From Microbacterium forte (GTDB lineage: Bacteria > Actinomycetota > Actinomycetes > Actinomycetales > Microbacteriaceae), in the NCBI RefSeq assembly GCF_031885415.1, contig NZ_CP116871.1, positions 2,108,001 to 2,172,000 of the forward strand: a stretch of 64,000 nucleotides of DNA. Direction: 5' to 3'. A model generated the notes under the pieces. It did no database searches and had not been told where the DNA came from. It was given only the letters and a program-made list of their open reading frames with translations. Made by a program: the position numbers and the translations under genes. Below, piece after piece: positions 1-6,178 of the stretch (positions are counted from its first letter, which is position 1; every line of letters begins with the position of its first letter).

Positions 1-189
1 CCCTCCGAGCCGCTCGAACGCACGGAGTCTGAGGTGCTCGACGAGGTGCCGGCCGTCGACCCGCTGTCGATCGGCCTGGGACTCGGTCCCGGTGTGTCGG
101 TCAGTTCGGTCGCGTTCCCCGTCGCGCCGCCCGCGCCCGAGTCGTCTTCGACCGAGAACGGCGAACCCGACCCCGAACCCGAGGACTGA
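1..189 (+). CDS. C-terminal end of an unidentified protein (5' partial)
   Basis: An open frame enters from the left edge and ends in TGA at 187-189, giving 62 residues. The tail is rich in Pro, Glu, Ser and Val, starts with acidic residues and ends with PDPEPED. That is typical of a disordered C-terminus of an actinobacterial envelope or regulatory protein. There is no recognisable domain in the visible part, so no function is proposed. The convergent mscS gene ends 19 bases downstream. Confidence 0.55.
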   Translation, partial: PSEPLERTESEVLDEVPAVDPLSIGLGLGPGVSVSSVAFPVAPPAPESSSTENGEPDPEPED

Positions 190-207
190 CGTCGGCCTCG
201 CTGCGCC

Positions 208-1263
208 TCAGTCCGTGAGCTGCGGGGCCAGGTCGACCCGTGTTCGCGGAAGCGCATCGGGGTGCTCTCGCTGAAGCCAGCCGATGATCTTCTCCCGCAC
301 CTCGCAGCGCAGCGTCCACTGATCGCCCGAGTCCTTGGCCGACATCACCAGGCGCACGGTGACGAAACCACCCTGGGCATCCGTGACGGCCGCGTCCCAC
401 GACCGCCCGTCCCACGCCGGCGACGCTTCGACGACGCGCTGGAACTCCTGGCGCAGCTCGTCCATCGGCACCCGCCAGTCGAGATCCAGATAGACCGTGC
501 CGAGGATCTTGTCGGACTTCCTGGTCCAGGTCTCGATCGGCGTGGTCGTGAAGTAACTGCACGGCACGACGAGTCGCCGCTCATCCCAGACGTAGATGAC
601 CACGTACGAGAGATTGATCTCACCGACCCGCCCCCACTCGCCCTGGATGACCACGACATCGCCGACCTTGATCGCATCGGTGAACGCGACCTGCACGCCT
701 GCGATCAGGTTGCCGAGGATCGACTGCGCGGCAAGGCCCGCGATGATGCTGACGATTCCGGCGGAGGCGAGAAGGCTCGTGCCGACTGCACGCATCTCGG
801 GGAACGTGAACAGCACGGTGCCCAATGCGAGCACGGCGATCGTGACCAGCACGAGGCGGTGGATGACGAGCAGCTGCGTGCGCCGACGGCGCGCCTCCGG
901 ACCGACGAGCACGGCCTCTTCACGGTCGATGAGCCTCTCGAAGCCGAACGAGACCGATGCGGCGAGAAGCCACGACCCGGTCAGGATGGTGGCGATCAAG
1001 AAGATCCTCGACACCGATGGCCACCAGGACTGCTCCGCGGGTTCGGTGACGGACGCGGCGATCCAGATCGCGACCACCGCCGCGGCCACGATCATCGCGT
1101 TGCGCACCCGACGGGCGAGATCACGCACCCACGGCACCCGCCGGCTGATCAGGTTGGCGACCAGAGCGAGCAGCGCGAGTGCGGCAGCGGCGACGACGAT
1201 CGCGGTGCCGATCGCCACCGCGCTGCCGATCCAGGAATTCCAGGTGAAGTCGGAAGGCATCAC
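208..1263 (-). CDS. MscS-family small-conductance mechanosensitive channel
   Basis: This 351-residue membrane protein would open under membrane tension to release solutes after osmotic downshock. Three to four hydrophobic segments lie in roughly residues 10-155. They are followed by an Ala/Gly-rich pore helix (about residues 160-190, with SAGIVSIIAGLAAQSILGN) and a soluble beta domain beginning IKVGDVVVIQGEWGRVGEI, the classic MscS signature. The C-terminal part is the alpha/beta domain, and the length fits short MscS proteins. GTG at 1261-1263 and ATG at 1258-1260 are adjacent possible starts and the choice does not matter for the product. The gene stands alone and converges with the partial gene before it. 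Confidence 0.88.
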   Translation of the reverse strand: MMPSDFTWNSWIGSAVAIGTAIVVAAAALALLALVANLISRRVPWVRDLARRVRNAMIVAAAVVAIWIAASVTEPAEQSWWPSVSRIFLIATILTGSWLLAASVSFGFERLIDREEAVLVGPEARRRRTQLLVIHRLVLVTIAVLALGTVLFTFPEMRAVGTSLLASAGIVSIIAGLAAQSILGNLIAGVQVAFTDAIKVGDVVVIQGEWGRVGEINLSYVVIYVWDERRLVVPCSYFTTTPIETWTRKSDKILGTVYLDLDWRVPMDELRQEFQRVVEASPAWDGRSWDAAVTDAQGGFVTVRLVMSAKDSGDQWTLRCEVREKIIGWLQREHPDALPRTRVDLAPQLTD

Positions 1264-1344
1264 TCCACACTATGCCGCGGCCGGGCAGCACGCGAAAGAC
1301 GCCGGCCAGCGTGCGGTGTCGCCGCGCGCGGCTACGGTTGAGGG

Positions 1345-2091
1345 ATGACGATCACCGCCGCCGCAGACGGCTCCGCCCTGGGCAACCCCGGCCCCAACGG
1401 CTGGGCCTGGTACATCGACGACGCCAACTGGGCCGCGGGCGGTTCGCCGCACGGCACGAACAACCAGGGCGAGCTGCGGGCCGTGCTCGAGCTGCTGCAG
1501 GCGACCGCAGGCATCTCCGAGAAGCTGATGATCGAGTGCGACAGTCGCTACGTGATCGACTCGGTGACCAAGTGGATGCCGGGCTGGAAGCGCAAGGGCT
1601 GGCGCAAGTCAGACGGCGGGCCGGTGCTCAACCGCGATCTGCTCGAAGGCATCGACGAGGCCATCCGCGGGCGCGACGTCGAATTCTCGTGGGTCAAGGG
1701 CCATGCCGGTCACCCGTTGAACGAGGCGGCGGACGAGCGCGCGAACGCCGCCGCCAAGGCCTATCAGGCGAAGCAGGAGCCGCGCCGCGGACCCGGCTTC
1801 ACCATGGCGACGGATGCCGGGGCCGCCGTCGCGGCATCCGCACCGATCGCCGCGGCCGCTCCGGCATCCGCTTCCCCTCCTGTCTCGACTGCTGCCACCA
1901 CGAGCGCGCAGACGGCGATCGCCGAGCCGCTGTGGGCCGAGGCATCCGATCTGCTCGACGGCCTCGATGCCCCCGTCGACGACCCGATCGTGGTGCAGTT
2001 GGCGCTTTCGTCCGATGAGCACGCCCGTCTGCGAGACAGCGCTGAGGCGCAGGGCATCTCGCTCGAAGAGGCGCTCCGCCGCCTGATCTGA
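1345..2091 (+). CDS. rnhA: RNase HI with C-terminal extension
   Basis: Ribonuclease HI cuts the RNA strand of RNA-DNA hybrids. The catalytic carboxylates are visible: D8 (AADGSALGNPGP), E43 (NNQGELRAV), D66 (IECDSRYVIDS) and D130 (HPLNEAADERAN), with the flexible-loop H120 in WVKGHAGH. The catalytic domain fills residues 1 to about 140. An Ala/Pro-rich linker follows to about residue 200, then a short helical tail with a ribbon-helix-helix-like look (LSSDEHARLRDSAEAQG). The protein is about 100 residues longer than E. coli RNase HI. It is divergent from mscS with an 81-bp gap. Confidence 0.9.
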   Translation: MTITAAADGSALGNPGPNGWAWYIDDANWAAGGSPHGTNNQGELRAVLELLQATAGISEKLMIECDSRYVIDSVTKWMPGWKRKGWRKSDGGPVLNRDLLEGIDEAIRGRDVEFSWVKGHAGHPLNEAADERANAAAKAYQAKQEPRRGPGFTMATDAGAAVAASAPIAAAAPASASPPVSTAATTSAQTAIAEPLWAEASDLLDGLDAPVDDPIVVQLALSSDEHARLRDSAEAQGISLEEALRRLI

Positions 2092-2134
2092 GGCGCGCGG
2101 GGCTTCAGTCGCACAGCCCGCGTACACTCGCACC

Positions 2135-2551
2135 ATGCCCAAGAAGAGTGTCGCGCGTACCGTCGGTCGGATCTTCCTCGGCTCCTTCCTCCTCTTCGCC
2201 GGCGTCTCGCATCTGACCTTCGCGCGAGACGAGTTCCAGGCGCAGGTGCCGGACTGGGTGCCGCTCGATCCGGACGTGACGGTGCTCGCCTCGGGCGTCG
2301 TCGAGGTCGGTCTGGGTGCGGCCCTGCTCGTCGCACGCAAGCGTCGGGGGCTGGTCGGCGTGATCACCGCGCTGTTCTTCGTCGCCGTCTTCCCCGGCAA
2401 CATCGCGCAGTGGGTCGAGCACCGCGACGCCTTCGGCCTCGACACCGACATGAAGCGCTTCGTGCGGCTGTTCTTCCAGCCCGTGCTCATCGCACTCGCG
2501 ATCTGGTCGACACGCACCCCGCGCCGCGCCGATCGCACGGCCGCACTCTGA
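2135..2551 (+). CDS. DoxX-like four-helix membrane protein
   Basis: A 138-residue integral membrane protein with four hydrophobic segments, near residues 8-27, 47-65, 72-92 and 110-128. The N-terminal RIFLGSFLLFAGVSHLTF and the central ASGVVEVGLGAALL pattern are typical of the DoxX/DoxD-like superfamily. That family is tied to thiol and redox balance in actinobacteria (the MRC complex of mycobacteria). The substrate is unknown here. It lies 43 bases after rnhA and may share its transcript. The nested palindrome at 2569-2654 is its likely terminator. Confidence 0.75.
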   Translation: MPKKSVARTVGRIFLGSFLLFAGVSHLTFARDEFQAQVPDWVPLDPDVTVLASGVVEVGLGAALLVARKRRGLVGVITALFFVAVFPGNIAQWVEHRDAFGLDTDMKRFVRLFFQPVLIALAIWSTRTPRRADRTAAL

Positions 2552-2568
2552 CCTCGTCGCCGCTGCTC

Positions 2569-2654
2569 GTTCACAATTCAGCATGAGAGCCGGCAAGCCA
2601 GCGGAAAGGAGGCGGTTCTCGCGAGAACCGCCTCCTTTCTGCTGAATTGTGAAC
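2569..2654. terminator. Nested palindrome, probable bidirectional terminator
   Basis: The inner part, 2605-2638, is a perfect palindrome with 17-base arms (AAAGGAGGCGGTTCTCG and its complement) and no loop. It is enclosed by a second perfect inverted repeat: 15-base arms GTTCACAATTCAGCA at 2569-2583 and its complement at 2640-2654. The two are separated on the left by 21 bases that have no partner on the right. It sits between two converging genes, and the outer arm ends one base before the stop codon of the minus-strand gene. Confidence 0.75.
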
Positions 2655-2655
2655 G

Positions 2656-3633
2656 TCAGACCGCGAGCAGCTCCCGCTCGAGGCGTGCGTACGAGGTCTC
2701 CATGCCGTCGGCCATGCCGGTGGCGAGGATCATGTCGCGCGTCTCCTTGTCGGGGTACTCGATGTAGAGCGTGATCAGCGTCGCCCCGTCCTCTTCATAG
2801 AGGTTCAGGTCGTTCAGCGTCTCGACCGGCATCCCGACCATCCGCTCGGTCTGCACCGAACGGCGGGGCGCGTCGATGAGCAGCGCCTCGCCCTCGAATC
2901 CGAACGCCTGCCCCTCGGTGTCACCCACGGGCGCCCACGAGTTGCGGTAGGTCTGACCCACCTCGGTCGCGACGACGCACTCGGTCATCTCCCACCCGTC
3001 GGGGCCCAGCAGCCACTGCTTCATGAGTTCGGGATCGTTGTGCGCACGCCAGACCAGCTCGCGCGGCCCCTCGACGAGACGCGTGATGCGCACGTGGGTG
3101 TCGTCGAGCAGCTCGACCTGCGTGCCCTTGCCCTGCGCGTAGTCGCGGAGGTCCTGCAGCACCGCGTCGAGCTGGCTCATCGCGAGCTTCGTGCCCTCGA
3201 CCGCGCCCATCGACACGACCTGCTCGAGCGCATCGGCCGAGCTGAAGTAGCTCGTGGTGACCATCCGCGTGCCGTCTGCCGTGGGCTCGAACGTGAACAC
3301 CATGCGCATGGAAGGCAGGTCGGGGTCGGGCGTGCCCTCCTCATCGGCGAACGCGTCGAGCACCTCGAAGCCGTGCGGGGCATCGATGCGCAGGAACTCC
3401 CACGTGCCCGAGGCCTTCTCGCCGCGGGGGCCGTTCATCGTGTAGTTGGCCTTGCCGCCCACCGTGTGGTCCCACTTGGTGAACGTGGCCGGCCATCCGG
3501 GAGGGCCCCAGAAGCGCTCGAGCTGACGCGGGTCGCTGTAGGCGTCCCAGACCCGCTCGACAGGGGCGGCGAAATCTGCGAGAACCGTCATGGTCAGGTT
3601 CTCGGCATCAGTGGTGACATCGGTGACAGGCAT
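2656..3633 (-). CDS. Tandem SRPBCC (AHSA1-type) domain protein
   Basis: A 325-residue protein with two START/Bet v1-like (AHSA1, DUF1026-type) domains in tandem. Domain 1 spans about 12-165 (VLADFAAPVERVWDAYSDP, FWGPPGWPATF) and domain 2 about 175-325 (ITRLVEGPRELVWRAHNDP, WLLGPDGWEMTECV). The repeated W-AY/H-DP and GP-GW motifs show internal duplication. Such proteins bind hydrophobic ligands. Paired with an ArsR-like regulator they form a very common two-gene cassette whose ligand is usually unknown. The start is 2 bases after the regulator stop at 3636, so the two are co-transcribed. Confidence 0.85.
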   Translation of the reverse strand: MPVTDVTTDAENLTMTVLADFAAPVERVWDAYSDPRQLERFWGPPGWPATFTKWDHTVGGKANYTMNGPRGEKASGTWEFLRIDAPHGFEVLDAFADEEGTPDPDLPSMRMVFTFEPTADGTRMVTTSYFSSADALEQVVSMGAVEGTKLAMSQLDAVLQDLRDYAQGKGTQVELLDDTHVRITRLVEGPRELVWRAHNDPELMKQWLLGPDGWEMTECVVATEVGQTYRNSWAPVGDTEGQAFGFEGEALLIDAPRRSVQTERMVGMPVETLNDLNLYEEDGATLITLYIEYPDKETRDMILATGMADGMETSYARLERELLAV

Positions 3634-3635
3634 TG

Positions 3636-4040
3636 TCAGTCTCCTTCTTCGGTTCGTGGTTCATCGGTGGTGTCGTCGTCGGACCGATCGGTCCCCGAGC
3701 GTGCCGGCGTCTCGGCCAGCAGCTCGTCGAGTCGGGCGATGCGCGACCGCCACAGCTCTTCGTATCGGGCGAGCAGCGCCCTGGCGCGGGCGATCATCTC
3801 GGGGTTCGCGCGGACGAGCCGCTCGCGTCCCTCGGCGCGCTTGACGATGAGATTCGCCGCTTCGAGCACGGCCACGTGCTTCTGCACCGCGGCGAACGAC
3901 ATCTCGTATTCGGAGGCGAGGGTCGAGACGGACTGCTCCCGCTCGATCGTCCGGCGCAGGATGTCTCGCCGGGTCGACGTCGCCAGTGCGTGGAACACAC
4001 GGTCGACCTCCGCTTCGCTCAGTTCTCTTTGTGCAACCAT
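3636..4040 (-). CDS. ArsR-type winged-helix regulator of the SRPBCC cassette
   Basis: A 134-residue winged-helix repressor. The DNA-binding core occupies residues 8-95: LATSTRRDILRRTI, then recognition helix SFAAVQKHVAVLEAANLI and a wing RAEGRERLVR. A helical tail carries an acidic C-terminus. It lacks the CxC metal site of metal sensors, as usual for members paired with SRPBCC proteins. Its ATG lies inside a palindrome at 4031-4050, so it probably represses itself and the downstream SRPBCC gene. Confidence 0.85.
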   Translation of the reverse strand: MVAQRELSEAEVDRVFHALATSTRRDILRRTIEREQSVSTLASEYEMSFAAVQKHVAVLEAANLIVKRAEGRERLVRANPEMIARARALLARYEELWRSRIARLDELLAETPARSGTDRSDDDTTDEPRTEEGD

Positions 4041-4050
4041 TTGGTTGTAC
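4031..4050. promoter_or_regulatory. Palindromic operator over the regulator start codon
   Basis: The sequence contains CAACCA-TT-TGGTTG with two further matching outer pairs (GT/AC). The minus-strand start codon is at 4038-4040, inside it. A TAACGT hexamer on the minus strand just upstream could be the -10 box of a nearly leaderless transcript. Autorepression by the ArsR-type protein is inferred. Confidence 0.5.
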
Positions 4051-4100
4051 GTTAGACCCGGGCGGACCGGATGTCAACAGGTTCGATGTGATTTCCGCCT

Positions 4101-4162
4101 TTGGATCGGACTAACGGCTTTACACCGGACTACCCGCGGCGAGATCGGACTAAGTCCGATCT
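4101..4162. repeat. CGGACTA repeat array with terminal inverted copy
   Basis: CGGACTA occurs three times in direct orientation, at 4107-4113, 4126-4132 and 4146-4152, spaced 19 and 20 bases (about two helical turns). The last copy is the left arm of a perfect inverted repeat: 10-base arms AGATCGGACT and AGTCCGATCT around a single A, at 4142-4162. Spaced short repeats like these are what transposase-binding ends of Tn7-like elements look like. The decayed tnsA start lies 19 bases downstream, which supports that reading, but no protein binding can be shown from sequence. Confidence 0.45.
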
Positions 4163-4180
4163 AAAGCAGAGTGCTGGGGG

Positions 4181-4260
4181 CCGCCTCCCTTCGGAGTGGC
4201 AATGAAGCCAGCTGCGGTCGCGAGGAAAGTCAGATCGTCAGGCCGACTCATGCAGGACGA
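4181..4260 (+). pseudogene. Remnant of the 5' end of a Tn7-like tnsA gene
   Basis: Bases 4181-4226 align with 30985-31031, the ribosome-binding site and first codons of the intact tnsA. The match is about 38 of 46 positions with one gap, including CCGCCTCCCT and ATGAAGCCAGCTG. The frame from ATG 4202 reads MKPAAVARKVR against MKPAEIARMIA in the intact protein. Similarity then fades, no nuclease motifs follow and the frame stops at 4492. I read this as the leftover end of a second, related element. Confidence 0.55.
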
Positions 4261-4499
4261 CGGTCAAAACGCGCGCACATCCAGACCCCGAATACGGATG
4301 GTTGGCGGTCGGCAGAACCTGCGCCGAAACCCATACACCACCCGTTTCGGCGCCCTAACGTTTCGGCAGGGGGTTACGGCGGGGCGACGCTCGGCGTGTC
4401 GCACTTCCCCAGCACCACCACGGGTGCCCGGCCGCAAACGATCGTTTTCGGTGGTAGCCCGGGCACGACATCAACAGCGAAGTCGAGGATGATTGAGTC
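4261..4499. other. Non-coding junction with inverted repeats
   Basis: I see no credible gene here. It contains a perfect 10-base inverted repeat GCGCCGAAAC at 4321-4330 and GTTTCGGCGC at 4344-4353 around a 13-base loop. A further AACGTTTCGG half-site follows at about 4357, then the large palindrome described separately. Base composition is more mixed than in flanking genes. This is the left junction of the metal island. Confidence 0.5.
4424..4466. repeat. Island-border palindrome, left copy
   Basis: The core is the near-perfect 20-bp palindrome CCGCAAACGATCGTTTTCGG at 4432-4451, centred on AAACGATCGTTT. An outer perfect inverted repeat flanks it: GTGCCCGG at 4424-4431 and CCGGGCAC at 4459-4466. 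The same 20-bp core recurs at 28772-28791 and, with two changes, at 28919-28938, so copies bracket the metal resistance island. It could be a recombination site or a strong operator; it lies 48 bases before the first island gene. Confidence 0.6.
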
Positions 4500-4811
4500 G
4501 TGGAGATTGAGCTGCTTTATATCGCCGGTTGCCCCAGCTGGGTTGAGGCTGGCCTTCGTGTTTCTGAGGCGCTACGAGAAACAGGCCACGACGAATCGGA
4601 GGTTCACTACCGACTCATCCGGACGGAGGAGGACGCGGGCGCAGTCTCGTTCGCGGGCTCCCCCACGATCACCCTGGATGGCAACGATCTCTTTCCGGGG
4701 TCGGGGCGAAGCAATGACCTCGCCTGCCGTATTTACAGCACCCCTGCTGGGCTGGCCGGGATGCCAACGGTTGAACAGATTCGAGAGGCGCTCTCCGCTC
4801 ATGGCGACTGA
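4500..4811 (+). CDS. Small thioredoxin-fold protein (single-Cys)
   Basis: A 103-residue protein of the thioredoxin-like group found beside mercury and metal resistance genes in actinobacteria. It starts ELLYIAGCPSW, with a CxxW in place of the usual CxxC. The conserved SFAGSPTITLDGNDLF is the cis-Pro loop region of the thioredoxin fold. The lone C10 suggests a thiol carrier or metallochaperone rather than a disulfide reductase; this is inference. The GTG at 4500 is chosen because the beta strand begins there. Its end overlaps the next small gene by 11 bases, so the two are coupled. Confidence 0.65.
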   Translation: MEIELLYIAGCPSWVEAGLRVSEALRETGHDESEVHYRLIRTEEDAGAVSFAGSPTITLDGNDLFPGSGRSNDLACRIYSTPAGLAGMPTVEQIREALSAHGD

Positions 4812-4953
4812 CGAGGACGTTGCGTGCACGTGCTGCGGGCGACATCTGCCACGCAAGAAGCTGCACGCACTCGGAGACGATCGCGCTTTCATCTGTCGAC
4901 GATGCGGCTGGTGGGTGGCTCTGCGCCTACATCGCGACCGCCCGCCTGCCTAA
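4801..4953 (+). CDS. Small zinc-ribbon protein
   Basis: A 50-residue protein with two cysteine pairs, C9/C12 (CTCC) and C32/C35 (CRRC), spaced as in a zinc ribbon. A basic loop lies between them and a Trp-rich basic tail follows. The ATG at 4801 lies inside the preceding gene, whose TGA is at 4809-4811, indicating translational coupling. The product probably binds zinc or the island's metals with the thioredoxin-fold partner; no family is recognised with certainty. Confidence 0.5.
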   Translation: MATDEDVACTCCGRHLPRKKLHALGDDRAFICRRCGWWVALRLHRDRPPA

Positions 4954-5039
4954 GCGTGAACTCACTCAACGGCTGCCCACGGCGATCGCGCCGATGTAGA
5001 GGGCGAGTTGATGGGTGTCCCACCACCGCACAACGGATC

Positions 5040-5573
5040 TCACTCGGTGCTCTCATCCCCGGCGCGGATCATGAAAACTGCTCCGGTGATCGCTGCGGCG
5101 AAGATTACGATGTCGGCGATGTTGCCGATGAACCAGTTTCCGTAGGCGAGGAAGTCCACGACGTGACCACGGGCGAATCCGGGGTCCCGGAAAAGGCGGT
5201 CGCCTGCGTGTGAGGCGGAAGCGCCGCCGAGCGCGCCGATGACGATCGCCCATCTCACGCGTTGCACTCGGAACGCGAACACGATCGCTGTGACCGTGGC
5301 GGCGACAGCGAGCAGCGCGAACACCCAGGTGAAGCCTTCCCCGAAGGAGAATGCCGCTCCGGGGTTATAGGCGAGCTGCAAACCCAGCAGGTCACCGATC
5401 AGCGGGATGCGCTCACGGTCGGTGAGGGTCGCTTCGGCCCACACCTTGGTTCCCTGATCGATCAGCACGACGACCACGGCGATCAAGAGCGCTCCACCAG
5501 TGAGCTGCCGCCGCCGGGTCGACGACAGCTTGCGCGCAGCGGGCGGATGAGCCTCTGACTGGGAGGAGGTCAT
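5040..5573 (-). CDS. lspA: Signal peptidase II-like protein (cadmium operon copy)
   Basis: A 177-residue polytopic protein of the lipoprotein signal peptidase family, which removes signal peptides from diacylglyceryl-modified prolipoproteins. The family motifs are LIDQGTKVWA near residue 35, QLAYNPGAAFSFGEG near 65, then the two catalytic aspartates in AGDRLF and GNIADIV. The usual GN before the first aspartate (GGAIGNLIDR in the second copy at 13.4 kb) is replaced by ASHA, so activity is uncertain. Its ATG overlaps the cadD stop by 4 bases; it is the last gene of the cmtR-cadA-cadD-lspA operon. Confidence 0.85.
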   Translation of the reverse strand: MTSSQSEAHPPAARKLSSTRRRQLTGGALLIAVVVVLIDQGTKVWAEATLTDRERIPLIGDLLGLQLAYNPGAAFSFGEGFTWVFALLAVAATVTAIVFAFRVQRVRWAIVIGALGGASASHAGDRLFRDPGFARGHVVDFLAYGNWFIGNIADIVIFAAAITGAVFMIRAGDESTE

Positions 5574-6178
5574 GCGAGCACCTCGATCAGACGGACGATG
5601 ACCCCAGATTCGATCAGGATGAACAGGCCCAGGCCGATGAACACGGCCGGTACGAGCCAGTGCTCGACGCGCTCCAGCCCCTCGGTAACAGCCTTGTTGG
5701 TGCCGATCAGCCGGCCGGCCGCGCACCAGACCGCGACGAGGATGAGGAACACGACGATCATGATCGCGACGTCGACTGGGGTGCTGGTGCGGAAGATTGG
5801 CGTGTAGAGGGAGATATTGTCGGCCCCGTTGGCGATCGTGATCCCTGCGACGCCCCATAGTCCGACCGCGGTGATCTTGGAGTCGTCGTCGTCATTGTCG
5901 CCGTTGCGGCGCAAGCCGCGAATGAGCGTCCACACGCCGATGCCGAGCGGGATCAGACCCAGGAACCCGACCCATTCGTCCGGAACGATCGTGAGCCCGA
6001 GCGCGGCTATCACACTGATCACGACCAGGGTGATGAACCCGAGATACTGGCCTGCGATGATCTGCCACGGGCGGGGTTTCCCTCGACTGGAGGCGAGGAA
6101 CAGCACGGTGAGCACGACGATGTCGTCGATGTTCGTCGCCGCAAAAAGGCCGATCGCTGAACCGATGGTGGCGAGCAT
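5570..6178 (-). CDS. cadD: CadD-family cadmium resistance transporter
   Basis: A 202-residue membrane protein with five to six helices, of the CadD family that confers cadmium resistance in Gram-positive bacteria. The N-terminal AATNIDDIVVL and the central TIANGADNISLYTP are the two family signature acidic motifs, placed in opposite halves as in LysE-fold exporters. The two halves are joined by a cytoplasmic, acidic loop (GDNDDDDSK). The start overlaps the cadA stop by one base (TGATG), so translation is coupled. Confidence 0.9.
   Translation of the reverse strand: MLATIGSAIGLFAATNIDDIVVLTVLFLASSRGKPRPWQIIAGQYLGFITLVVISVIAALGLTIVPDEWVGFLGLIPLGIGVWTLIRGLRRNGDNDDDDSKITAVGLWGVAGITIANGADNISLYTPIFRTSTPVDVAIMIVVFLILVAVWCAAGRLIGTNKAVTEGLERVEHWLVPAVFIGLGLFILIESGVIVRLIEVLA

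Noticed and set aside
4202..4492. The 97-codon frame starting at the tnsA-like ATG as a working gene
   Set aside because: Similarity to TnsA stops after about 10 residues and no nuclease motif follows.
4500..4811. Organomercurial lyase (MerB) identity for the first island gene
   Set aside because: It is only 103 residues with one Cys and lacks the MerB catalytic Cys pair; a thioredoxin-like fold fits better.
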